From a bacterium (GTDB lineage Bacteria; AUK180), in the NCBI GenBank assembly GCA_030622125.1, contig JAUXGM010000012.1, positions 1 through 25,536 on the forward strand: a stretch of 25,536 nt of DNA, written 5' to 3'. Both the position numbers and the translations under genes were made by a program. The notes beneath the pieces are model-generated. The model worked only from the letters and a program-made list of their open reading frames with translations. It was not told where the DNA came from and searched no databases. Numbering within the stretch: position 1 is the first letter of the stretch; every line of letters begins with the position of its first letter. Shown piece after piece: positions 13,649 to 21,286 of the stretch.

Positions 13649-14965
13649 CTATTTTTCCAATAATGCTCTTAGGTCAAAATTATATCCCAATCTAATCGTC
13701 ATTCCATGAAAAATATCAATAAAATTTGTATCATAATCATAAAAATTCACATAGAGAAGGTTAAAATCATATCCCAATAAGAGATATGGTCCGTATTTTT
13801 TCATTACTGCACCAATGCCGATATTGCCGCATAATGATAAACCATAAGGAGATTCACCGATATATGTATCCGGTTCGTCATATATCATATAGGCAAGATT
13901 AATATCAAATTCATACATAAATCCGACGGGGAATTCACTTTTTTTATCTTTATAAATATCTCCGAATCGTAATGAAAAACCGATTCCGGGTCCATAATAA
14001 TTATCTTCTCCACTATAATATGTATAATTGATTTCTTTCCACACAAAATATATCATATCAAATCTGTTTTTTGATTGAGCCCTCAGTGAAAATATATAGT
14101 CGATAAAACTAATATCCGTTTCATATACAGAATAAGTATAGCTTGCACCGGTAGAATCCTCATAATTCATTTTATCACCTTCATTAAACCAAAACGATCT
14201 ATTATGAATGCCGAAATAAAGGAAAGTCCAGTAAAGTCCGAATTTAAAATCAAAATAACCGGGCTTCATTGAGTACCAGTATGTAATATCGGAAGTATTA
14301 TCATAATATGTTTCTTTAAATCTAAAAGAGGGCGAAAATCCAAATTGCAGATCTATACCTACATTGGGATATTTACTTTTTTTGCGAGCAGGGATAACTT
14401 TTATCTCCTTCTTTTTTTCAGGTTGTGGTTCAATAGTTTTTGGAACTTCTATCGGCACTATTTCTTTAATAGGTAATTTCTCTTTAAATTCCTCTTTGAA
14501 GATGGTTTTTAAAAGATTGTTCACCATTTTTTCAATGACACTATCTATCTGTCCGAAATTAGTTAGTTTGGCAGAATTTGTCCATTCAATTTGGGCATTT
14601 TCTATATTTACCATTTTTGCCGATACAATATAAACATTACCGAGTTTTCCCAAGCTACCGATAATAGAATAATTAACACCAAGGATCTTTCCTAACTGAA
14701 CCGCACATTCGGCAGAATTACAACCCAGTGACTGCTGAAGGTTTTGCTCGGTAAGAATCTCTTTCATAGATTCTCTATCAACTACGATGAATTTTTTTGA
14801 TGAAAAAAGATAGTTTCTAAAAAGATCGCTAATAATACTTGCAGACGATTTATCAACCCCTTTCGGTTCAAATTCCATAATAGCAACAGATTTAGTGGGC
14901 TGTGCAAAAGATAGAAACCCCGATAAAATAAAAACAAAAATTGCAAAAAACTTGATTGTTTTCAT
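13649..14965 (-). CDS. CsgG-like protein fused to a predicted outer-membrane beta-barrel
   Basis: The 438-residue product uses the ATG at 14965 (AAGGAG 6 bases upstream); an in-frame GTG at 14971 overlaps that site and is unlikely. A signal peptide (about 1-21) precedes a CsgG-like domain (about 25-160) with 'SVAIMEFEPKGVDKSSASIISDLFR', 'FIVVDRESM' and 'LGCNSAECAVQLGKILGVN', closely matching the 3343-4203 product. A Pro/Lys/Glu-rich linker (about 163-195) leads to some 240 residues of alternating aromatic and polar short strands ('YFDFKFGLYWTFLYFGIHNRSFWF', ending in GMTIRLGYNFDL), typical of an outer-membrane beta-barrel. The fusion suggests an outer-membrane-tethered CsgG-type periplasmic module. 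The function is unknown to me. It has its own promoter at 14991-15019. Confidence 0.85.
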   Translation of the reverse strand: MKTIKFFAIFVFILSGFLSFAQPTKSVAIMEFEPKGVDKSSASIISDLFRNYLFSSKKFIVVDRESMKEILTEQNLQQSLGCNSAECAVQLGKILGVNYSIIGSLGKLGNVYIVSAKMVNIENAQIEWTNSAKLTNFGQIDSVIEKMVNNLLKTIFKEEFKEKLPIKEIVPIEVPKTIEPQPEKKKEIKVIPARKKSKYPNVGIDLQFGFSPSFRFKETYYDNTSDITYWYSMKPGYFDFKFGLYWTFLYFGIHNRSFWFNEGDKMNYEDSTGASYTYSVYETDISFIDYIFSLRAQSKNRFDMIYFVWKEINYTYYSGEDNYYGPGIGFSLRFGDIYKDKKSEFPVGFMYEFDINLAYMIYDEPDTYIGESPYGLSLCGNIGIGAVMKKYGPYLLLGYDFNLLYVNFYDYDTNFIDIFHGMTIRLGYNFDLRALLEK

Positions 14966-14990
14966 AAACACTCCTTTTTTTTTAATTTTA

Positions 14991-15019
14991 ATTATACAAA
15001 ATAATTATCTTTTTGTCAA
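14991..15019 (-). promoter_or_regulatory. Promoter of the CsgG-barrel gene
   Basis: TTGACA (15019-15014) and TATAAT (14996-14991) lie 17 bases apart on the minus strand, a perfect consensus at both boxes. The -35 overlaps the last codons of the upstream gene (15005-15709). An AAGGAG site precedes the ATG at 14965. The gene can thus be expressed independently of the upstream PII operon. Confidence 0.75.
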
Positions 15020-15709
15020 ATTTTTTGTGGTTAATCTTATTAAAATAATTGGAGATAACATAAGTAATATACCGATTATGTAAGGTAAAAGAGGAAACGA
15101 CCCCGGAATATAATTTTTTGCAAGGTTTTGTCCGAATTCCATTGTCGGCATTCTAAAAAAACCATTTGTAGATAAAAATTTATAATAATCATGAATGAAT
15201 GCAAAAAATACGAATAGGCATCCCGAAAAAAAAGGAATTAGAAGGTGTAAGAGATTGATCTTTTTCTTAAGATTAATAAGATAATAACCTAATATAATAA
15301 AGATAATGCTAACCAGTAGGGGGGACCAAACCGGTCCAATCCATGTAATCGGTATAAGAAAGAGAATGTCCCAATCGGCAAGTGATAACGGCCATTTTAT
15401 AAAAATTCTTAAAAAAACATAGTATAGAATATCCCATATTCCAAAGATTATGAAAAAATACGAAAACCTTTCTAAAAAGCTTTTTCCTGTAAGATATGCT
15501 ACGGAAAAAATAATAATTAGTGTTGCAAATTCTCTTATTATTTCAATGAGAAATATCTTTATAGGCATAAACGATTGAAGCGGAAAAATAAACCCCGACG
15601 GATAAAAAAGTTCTCTTAAATAGATAACGACTATCGCTTCTAAAAGTCCAAAACCAATGCCGAAAATAATTACAAAAATATCCTTCTTTTTCATATTATA
15701 ATTTAACAT
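15005..15709 (-). CDS. Polytopic membrane protein of unknown function
   Basis: The 234-residue product (start 15709; an ATG at 15694 is an equally good start, and neither has a clear ribosome binding site) has about seven hydrophobic segments: near 10-30, 50-73, 84-103, 112-135, 140-163, 170-190 and 208-228. Notable conserved-looking polar positions are 'GLLEAIVVIYLRELFYPSGFIFPL', 'EIIREFATLIIIFSVAYLTGK', 'GIWDILYYVFLRI' and 'PLSLADWDILFLIPITWIGPVWSPLLVS'. The buried Glu, Arg and Asp residues suggest a channel, enzyme or carrier rather than a mere anchor. I do not recognise the family with confidence. It lies 21 bases after the VWA-like gene and is probably the last gene of the PII operon. 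It may work with the VWA-like membrane protein (inference). Confidence 0.7.
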   Translation of the reverse strand: MLNYNMKKKDIFVIIFGIGFGLLEAIVVIYLRELFYPSGFIFPLQSFMPIKIFLIEIIREFATLIIIFSVAYLTGKSFLERFSYFFIIFGIWDILYYVFLRIFIKWPLSLADWDILFLIPITWIGPVWSPLLVSIIFIILGYYLINLKKKINLLHLLIPFFSGCLFVFFAFIHDYYKFLSTNGFFRMPTMEFGQNLAKNYIPGSFPLLPYIIGILLMLSPIILIRLTTKNLTKR

Positions 15710-15730
15710 TTTTTTCTGTATTTTTCAAAT

Positions 15731-17323
15731 TCACAGCCACATTAAAATAAGGGCAATGATTATAATGATGAATGAGATAATTGTTTCAAATGGATTCAGA
15801 TAAGTTATTTTCCTTTCCTTTTTATCTTTACCGGAAATGTGTTTGTAATGTTCTCTTAATTTATCATATTTTTCCTTGTCAAAACCGATATATTTATTTT
15901 CAAGATCATTTTGAAAAACAGGGTAATTCCTATTCAATACTTTATCAATGCCATTTTGTTCATAGTTCACTTTTATATTTATTTTCGTACCGGTCGACAT
16001 AAAACTAAATTTACCGTTTTTCATTTTTACATCAAAACCGTTAATAGTGAGTATTCCATCTTCTTTTGAAAAATAACCGTTTACCTTCTTTCCGTTTACT
16101 ATTGTATCGGCATCAAGTTCTATGTGTGGGTATCTATTCATATCTTTTGAGTAGCGGTTGATAATATTACTAAAAACGCTTGAAAGATACGGCTCTTTTT
16201 TTAAAAAATATTTATAATAATTGATAAAAGCCAAAAAATATCGGTTTTTTATATTTACCACTATTCCTTCATCTCTACTGTTTCTATTTAATACGATACC
16301 TGAATTCAAATAACCGCTTTGAATAATTTCTTGATAAGGCTTCTCTCTTCCCTTAAAACTTAATCCCTTAGTAATCTCTTTTTTTATACCGTAGTTCTTG
16401 GTGTAACCGATTATCAAGATCGGCTTATCGTTATTGATTAAATAATCGGTATTATAAAGCACATAACCGTCATATTTTTCTAAATTCTTTACCTTATCTA
16501 TGTGTAAGGTCTTAACATTTATACCCAATCCATGCAAGAATCTTGAAATTATTCCAATGTCCGCAGATGGATATCTATAGATGATCACTACATCGGGGTG
16601 TTCTTTTTTTAATACCATATCAAGATATAAATAATTATCAGATACAATACTATCATTTGAATCGATTTTTACTTGCAAGGGATAAACACCCGCTTTTTTA
16701 AATGAAATTGTAATGGGGATATTATTTACACCGGCTATTAAAGCGATCCTCTTTTGATAAAGTTCTTTTCCATGCGAACTTATGCTCAAATCCGTCTTTA
16801 TCTTTTTACTACTTTTTATCCTTAAAATAAACCTATTTTTGTTTCTCAGAACGGTTTTTTTCGGAGTAAGATCAATCATTTCAAGGTTATCAATGATGCT
16901 CTCTTTTTTAAGTGGTAAAAATTCTATGTTTGTTCTAAATGTTTCCGGAAGTTCATCCGTATAATTAAAGTCGGATATAAAGGTTGCTTTTTTTTCCTTT
17001 AATACCGAATAGAGCGTTATTCTTTCTATGTAATCATTCAAAGGTGAAGAATCCTTGTTGAAATCAGAAAATTTGGCTATTTTTCCCTGATCAATTGTAT
17101 AGTATTTCCCTTTTTTCCGATAGTTTTGATAGTTCATGCTTTTAGAATTATCAATGAAAATTAATTCACCACCTAACTTGATTTTTCTTAATATTTGAAA
17201 TTTTATATTAAAAAATAACATCAATAGAAATATTACCGGGATCAAATGAAATATCTTAAATTTTTTCTTATAGATTAAAAGAAAAATATATAAAAAAGAA
17301 AAAACAAGATATAAAAAAATCAT
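15731..17323 (-). CDS. Membrane protein with a short VWA-like MIDAS motif (BatA-like)
   Basis: The 530-residue product has two N-terminal transmembrane helices (about 2-17 and 25-42), then 'ELIFIDNSKSM', a VWA-type metal-ion-dependent adhesion motif D58-x-S60-x-S62. The region after it is too short for a full VWA domain and goes straight to a strand-rich domain with 'ATFISDFNYTDEL' and 'PLQVKIDSNDSIVSDNYLYLDMVLKKEHPDVVIIYR'. This is similar in layout to the large periplasmic part of VWA-BatA/glutamine-amidotransferase-like membrane proteins. A C-terminal helix (about 510-528) ends the protein. Such proteins usually accompany a MoxR ATPase, and none is in the window. It starts at the stop of the GAF gene (TAATG). 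The function is unknown. Confidence 0.75.
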   Translation of the reverse strand: MIFLYLVFSFLYIFLLIYKKKFKIFHLIPVIFLLMLFFNIKFQILRKIKLGGELIFIDNSKSMNYQNYRKKGKYYTIDQGKIAKFSDFNKDSSPLNDYIERITLYSVLKEKKATFISDFNYTDELPETFRTNIEFLPLKKESIIDNLEMIDLTPKKTVLRNKNRFILRIKSSKKIKTDLSISSHGKELYQKRIALIAGVNNIPITISFKKAGVYPLQVKIDSNDSIVSDNYLYLDMVLKKEHPDVVIIYRYPSADIGIISRFLHGLGINVKTLHIDKVKNLEKYDGYVLYNTDYLINNDKPILIIGYTKNYGIKKEITKGLSFKGREKPYQEIIQSGYLNSGIVLNRNSRDEGIVVNIKNRYFLAFINYYKYFLKKEPYLSSVFSNIINRYSKDMNRYPHIELDADTIVNGKKVNGYFSKEDGILTINGFDVKMKNGKFSFMSTGTKINIKVNYEQNGIDKVLNRNYPVFQNDLENKYIGFDKEKYDKLREHYKHISGKDKKERKITYLNPFETIISFIIIIIALILMWL

Positions 17324-18381
17324 TATTTTTTATTACTTTTCAATGCTCTATTCAATATAATTGCTGCGTTTAATGCGAAATCATTAAATAATATCTCATC
17401 ATCACTTGAAAATTTTGCCTTTTCAAGTGCCTCAATATTTAATACACCGATTATTTCTTCGCCAACAATGAGGGGAGCAGCCATTTCAGAATTCATTTTA
17501 GATGTTTCATCTGCTATATATCGTTTATCTCTTTTTACATTATTTACCCTAATTGTCTTTTTTTCTTTTGCGGCAAGTCCTGTAACACCCTTACCTATTG
17601 GGATCTTTGTTTTTTTGACAAATTCTTCACTTTCCCCATAAGCACTATAAATATCCAGGCAATTATTTTTTTTATTTGTAAGCAATACGGATGCTGATTC
17701 AACATTGAATATTTCAACTAATTTTTTTATGATCAGATCGATTACTTTTTTAGGCTCTAAATTAGCAATGAGAAGACGATCAATTTTCCTGAGATGTTCA
17801 AGATCCTTTGCTCTTTTCTTTTCCTTTTGATGCATAATTGCATTTTGTAAGATAAGTTTATAAAATGGGATCATAATATTGAATATCTTCATATCGTGAT
17901 TGTTAAAATCCTCTCCATTGGATTTATCTGCTACAAAAAGGTAGGCAATCACTTTATCATGTAACATTAACGGTTCAAAAACACCGTATTTTATGTTAAA
18001 ATTCCTAAAAAAATTATTGACCGCCGGATAATTTTTCGCTTTGCTTTTTGATAAAAAATACTGTTTGCCTGTCAAAAAAAAATTTTTTGAAGATAAATTT
18101 TTTAAGAAAAAATTATTGACTTCATTTTTATCAAGCCCAAAAGAAAAGAGAGGTAGATACAATTCCTTTCTATCGTCATAAAAAAATATAACTGATTTTG
18201 TTGTATTAAAAAGGTGCATAATTGATGAGCCGATACCCCATGTAGTATCAAAGAAATTCTCAAATGACTTTGGTAAAAGGGAACTAATCTCTTCAAGTAT
18301 ACTTACTATTTCCCTTGTTTTTATCTGTTCATCAATCTTCTGTATATTTACCCTAAAAAGTTCCTTGAAAAAATTTTTCAT
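17323..18381 (-). CDS. GAF-domain protein with no output domain
   Basis: The 352-residue product has a GAF-like region at about 50-185 and a clear GAF domain at about 206-347 ('ANLEPKKVIDLIIKKLVEIFNVESASVLL', 'IPIGKGVTGLAAKEKKTIRVNNV', 'MAAPLIVGEEIIGVLNIEALEKAKFSSDDEILFNDFALNAAIIL'), joined by a charged helical linker (183-205). GAF domains bind small ligands such as cyclic nucleotides, haem or amino acids. There is no kinase, GGDEF, HD or DNA-binding domain, so it must act through a partner. The gene overlaps the PII-like gene by 4 bases (ATGA) and the VWA gene by 1, so a regulatory relay from PII to the membrane proteins is a reasonable guess. Confidence 0.8.
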   Translation of the reverse strand: MKNFFKELFRVNIQKIDEQIKTREIVSILEEISSLLPKSFENFFDTTWGIGSSIMHLFNTTKSVIFFYDDRKELYLPLFSFGLDKNEVNNFFLKNLSSKNFFLTGKQYFLSKSKAKNYPAVNNFFRNFNIKYGVFEPLMLHDKVIAYLFVADKSNGEDFNNHDMKIFNIMIPFYKLILQNAIMHQKEKKRAKDLEHLRKIDRLLIANLEPKKVIDLIIKKLVEIFNVESASVLLTNKKNNCLDIYSAYGESEEFVKKTKIPIGKGVTGLAAKEKKTIRVNNVKRDKRYIADETSKMNSEMAAPLIVGEEIIGVLNIEALEKAKFSSDDEILFNDFALNAAIILNRALKSNKK

Positions 18382-18719
18382 TTTATTCCCTCATCTCCGC
18401 TTTCACCTGTTCGTATTCGTATTACATTTTCTATATCTTCTACCCAGATCTTTCCGTCAGCCATTCTCCCTGTTTGTAAAAATTCCTGTATTCCCGATAC
18501 AAATTCATCAAGATCCTCAGTTAATATGATCGCTTCCATCTTTATCTTCGGGTGGAGAATTATGTTTTTTATAGCACCGGGATGAAGCTCTTTATGACCG
18601 AACTGAATTCCAAAACCCTCAACGCTATTGAATGTGGCACCTTTGATCTTGCTATCTTTTAGATAATTAAGAAAATCCCTATGTCTCTTTTTTTTATACA
18701 CTACTACAACTTTTTTCAT
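18378..18719 (-). CDS. PII-like signalling protein lacking the T-loop tyrosine
   Basis: PII proteins are homotrimers that bind ATP/ADP and 2-oxoglutarate and control partners through a flexible T-loop. The 113-residue product aligns without gaps to E. coli GlnB through residue 60: EGFGIQFGHKELHPGAIKNI parallels KGFGRQKGHTELYRGAEYMV. G35, F36, G37, Q39, G41, H42, E44, G48 and K58 (ligand-pocket residues by GlnB numbering) are conserved, as is the C-terminal 'ADGKIWVEDIENVIRIRTGESGDEGI'. The uridylylated Y51 is K51 and Y46 is H46, so classical uridylylation is ruled out. No amtB, glnA or glnD is nearby. The start is fixed by the alignment and sits 6 bases after a -10 box. The target is unknown; the co-encoded GAF and membrane proteins are candidates. 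Confidence 0.85.
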   Translation of the reverse strand: MKKVVVVYKKKRHRDFLNYLKDSKIKGATFNSVEGFGIQFGHKELHPGAIKNIILHPKIKMEAIILTEDLDEFVSGIQEFLQTGRMADGKIWVEDIENVIRIRTGESGDEGIK

Positions 18720-18724
18720 ACTAT

Positions 18725-18753
18725 ATTATGCAAAAAAAACAACAAAAAGTCAA
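18725..18753 (-). promoter_or_regulatory. Promoter of the PII-GAF-VWA operon, probably leaderless
   Basis: On the minus strand TTGACT (18753-18748) and CATAAT (18730-18725) are separated by 17 bases. The ATG is at 18719, 5 bases after the -10, so transcription should begin about at the start codon. No Shine-Dalgarno is visible. The same TTGAC(T/A) core and spacing occurs at 4222-4250 and 14991-15019. Confidence 0.55.
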
Positions 18754-18769
18754 ATTTTTGTTATTGAAT

Positions 18770-18900
18770 ATTGTTACTAAATGAAAATGTTAAGAGATTT
18801 TACTGCGTGAAATGTTAAGTTTTTCTAAGTTATTTTTAAATTATTGCAATATTTTTTTTAAAGGAATAAAAACTTAACATTTTGATTTTGGAATAACAAT
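18770..18900. repeat. Nested inverted repeats between the two divergent promoters
   Basis: A 15-base arm at 18810-18824 is perfectly complementary to 18868-18882 (43-base spacer). AAAATGTTAAG at 18784-18794 repeats the core and is the inverted partner of CTTAACATTTT at 18873-18883. ATTGTTA at 18770-18776 is inverted at 18894-18900. So AATGTTAAG occurs three times, two direct and one inverted. This sits exactly between the -35 boxes of the PII and panB promoters and may be an operator array, or the ends of a small inserted element. Confidence 0.5.
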
Positions 18901-18908
18901 TTTTGCTA

Positions 18909-18937
18909 TTGAAAAAATGATTTTAAAAAGGTATAAT
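18909..18937 (+). promoter_or_regulatory. Promoter of the panB-nadB-uvrA-mutase operon
   Basis: TTGAAA (18909-18914) and TATAAT (18932-18937) are separated by 17 bases, and the ATG of panB follows after 19 bases with GAGG 8 bases upstream of it, so this mRNA has a short normal leader. It lies just downstream of the inverted repeats at 18770-18900. Confidence 0.7.
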
Positions 18938-18956
18938 AAATAATTGAGGTATAGTA

Positions 18957-19736
18957 ATGAAAACTATAAATATATTTAAGAAAAAACATAGACCAATCGT
19001 AATGACGACTGCCTACGATTATGTCTCTGCTAAGGTTTCGGAACTTGCGGGGATCGATGCACTTTTGGTCGGAGATTCTCTCGGAATGGTAATTGGGGGC
19101 AATGATACAACCTTAAAGGTAACGATCGAACAAATGATACTTCATACTCAATATGCGGCAAATGGAGCAAAGGATACATTTTTAATTAGTGATATGCCGT
19201 TTATGACCTATAAAACTACGCCAAAAGAGGCTGTGAAAAATGGAGGTTTACTTATCCAGAAAGGTGGTGCCGATGCGGTAAAATTGGAAGGTGGAAATGA
19301 GATATGCAGAACCATCAAAAAGATGGTTTTTGCGGATATTCCCGTTATGGGACATATCGGCTTAACGCCGCAAGCAATACTAAAATTCGGAAGATACAAA
19401 AAGATTGGAAAAAATGAGAAAGAGAAAAAATATTTACTTGATTCTGCAAAAAAACTTCAAGATGCAGGCGCCTTTGCTATTGTTCTTGAAAGTATACCCG
19501 AGCAAGTCGCCAAAGAGATCACAGAGTCCGTTTCAATACCAACGATAGGAATCGGTGCCGGTAAATATACGGATGGGCAGATACTTGTATGGAATGATAT
19601 TTTGGGTTTTTACGACAAGATAAAGCCGCGATTTGCCAAAAGATACAAGGACCTTTGGAATGAAGCAATAGATGGACTTTCCAAATATAAGGATGAGGTT
19701 AAAAAAAGAAAATTCCCAAGCGAGAAGTATTTATGA
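18957..19736 (+). CDS. panB: 3-methyl-2-oxobutanoate hydroxymethyltransferase (ketopantoate hydroxymethyltransferase)
   Basis: PanB transfers a hydroxymethyl group from methylene-tetrahydrofolate to 2-oxoisovalerate, the first committed step of pantothenate and coenzyme A synthesis. The 259-residue product is a TIM barrel of typical length (about 260-280). Metal and catalytic positions of E. coli PanB (D45, D84, K112, E114, E181) correspond to D40 in VGDSLGMV, D79 in SDMPF, K109 and E111 in VKLEGG, and E178 in VLESIP; MGHIGLTPQ and IGIGAG..TDGQILVWND are also present. It is the first gene of a four-gene operon, and its stop overlaps the nadB start (ATGA). panC and panD are not in the window. 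Confidence 0.97.
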   Translation: MKTINIFKKKHRPIVMTTAYDYVSAKVSELAGIDALLVGDSLGMVIGGNDTTLKVTIEQMILHTQYAANGAKDTFLISDMPFMTYKTTPKEAVKNGGLLIQKGGADAVKLEGGNEICRTIKKMVFADIPVMGHIGLTPQAILKFGRYKKIGKNEKEKKYLLDSAKKLQDAGAFAIVLESIPEQVAKEITESVSIPTIGIGAGKYTDGQILVWNDILGFYDKIKPRFAKRYKDLWNEAIDGLSKYKDEVKKRKFPSEKYL

Positions 19737-21286
19737 ATAATAAGTTAAAAGTAGATTTTTTAGTTATCGGAAGCGGTGTTGCGGGACTTAGAATGGCACT
19801 TGAATTGAAAAAATACGGAGATGTTCTGATCCTTACCAAGAGTTTACTCAAAGAAGGTTCAACGATGCATGCCCAGGGCGGCGTTGCCGTCGTTTATTCC
19901 TCCATCGACAAACCCAAATATCATTTTGCCGATACAATAAATGCAGGTAATGGAATTTGTAATCCCGAAGCAGTTTGGCGTATGGTTGAAGAGGGACCGA
20001 TCAGGGTAAAGGAATTAATCGACTGGGGTGTAGCATTTGATATAGAAGGAAAAAAATTCGATTTTACAAAGGAAGGAGCACACAGAGTTTCAAGGGTATT
20101 GCATGCCGGCGGTGACGCTACGGGAGCAAACATAGAGGAAGTTCTCATAAATAAAATGGGAGCTGAACATATAAAATTCTATGAAAATGATTATGTCTGT
20201 CGATTAATAGAAAAGGATAATGAGGTTTTTGGTGCCGTTACTTATAAAAATGGAAAGCGAGTTACCATTTTTTCAAAAGCGGTCTTTATAGCGACCGGTG
20301 GAATAGGGCAGTTATACACCAATACGACAAATCCTCCGGTTTCCACCGGTGACGGGATTGCCTTTTCATTTCTTTCCGGTGCCGATATTATGGATAGTGA
20401 ATTCATTCAATTTCATCCGACAAGTTTGGCAATAGGGATTTATCCGCGATTTCTCATCTCTGAAGCCGTTAGGGGAGAAGGGGCAATTTTGGTTGACGAG
20501 AAAGGAGAACCGTTCATGGAAAGATACCATCCGATGAAGGATCTCGCAGCAAGGGATATAGTATCAAGAGCAATTTATGATATTATGAAAAAGAGAAATT
20601 TAAAAAATGTGTGGCTCGATATAAGTCCGATAGGATTGAATAAATTTTCTAAAAGATTTCCAACAATTTATAAGACACTGATAACTAACAATGTACCACT
20701 TGATAAGGGACTAATTCCCGTTGTTCCTGCTGCTCATTATTTTATGGGCGGTGTCCGGATAGATCTGAACGGGAAGACATCTTTAAAAAATCTCTTTGCT
20801 GCCGGTGAGGTTTCCTGTAATGGTTTGCATGGTGCAAATAGATTGGCATCAAATTCACTTTTGGAATCCCTGGTTTTTGCTAAGATTGCAGCTGAAAATG
20901 GTAAATATTACAGAAAAAAGGAGATAAAAGAGATCATTTTTGATGAAAAAAAGGGTATAGATAAAAAAATAGATAGTGAATTATACAGTGAAATCAGATT
21001 GAAAATGGAAACAAATGCCGGCATAATTAGAAATATGACCAATCTAAAGAAAAATGTTAGGTATTTCAAAAACTTGTGGAAGGAATATGGAAATATTCCC
21101 AGCAACACTATAGAAAAATTTAGGTTAAAAAATATGATAATAAATGGATTTCTTATTAGTTATGCCGCATTACAAAGAAAAGAATCAAGAGGAGCTCATT
21201 TTAGATCGGATTTTTCATTTATTGACAACAGACATTGGAAACGGCATCAGATATTAAATAAAAAAGAGTTCAAATGGATAAAATAA
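19733..21286 (+). CDS. nadB: L-aspartate oxidase
   Basis: NadB is a flavoenzyme oxidising L-aspartate to iminoaspartate, the first step of de novo NAD synthesis. The 517-residue product has the FAD-binding GSGVAGLRMALE (13-24), HAQGGVAVV, GDATGANIEE, ATGGIGQLYTNTTNP, the substrate-site SEFIQFHPT, SEAVRGEGA, and HYFMGGVRIDLNGKTSLKNLFAAGEVSCNGLHGANRLASNSLLE. These HYFMGG and HGANRLASNSL segments separate NadB from fumarate reductase and succinate dehydrogenase subunits. The gene overlaps panB by 4 bases and uvrA by 13 bases. nadA and nadC, the next steps, are not in this window. Confidence 0.95.
   Translation: MNNKLKVDFLVIGSGVAGLRMALELKKYGDVLILTKSLLKEGSTMHAQGGVAVVYSSIDKPKYHFADTINAGNGICNPEAVWRMVEEGPIRVKELIDWGVAFDIEGKKFDFTKEGAHRVSRVLHAGGDATGANIEEVLINKMGAEHIKFYENDYVCRLIEKDNEVFGAVTYKNGKRVTIFSKAVFIATGGIGQLYTNTTNPPVSTGDGIAFSFLSGADIMDSEFIQFHPTSLAIGIYPRFLISEAVRGEGAILVDEKGEPFMERYHPMKDLAARDIVSRAIYDIMKKRNLKNVWLDISPIGLNKFSKRFPTIYKTLITNNVPLDKGLIPVVPAAHYFMGGVRIDLNGKTSLKNLFAAGEVSCNGLHGANRLASNSLLESLVFAKIAAENGKYYRKKEIKEIIFDEKKGIDKKIDSELYSEIRLKMETNAGIIRNMTNLKKNVRYFKNLWKEYGNIPSNTIEKFRLKNMIINGFLISYAALQRKESRGAHFRSDFSFIDNRHWKRHQILNKKEFKWIK

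Noticed and set aside
18720-18956. Riboswitch ahead of panB
   Set aside because: The panB promoter lies only 19 bases upstream of its start codon, leaving no room for an aptamer in the mRNA; the inverted repeats sit upstream of the promoter.
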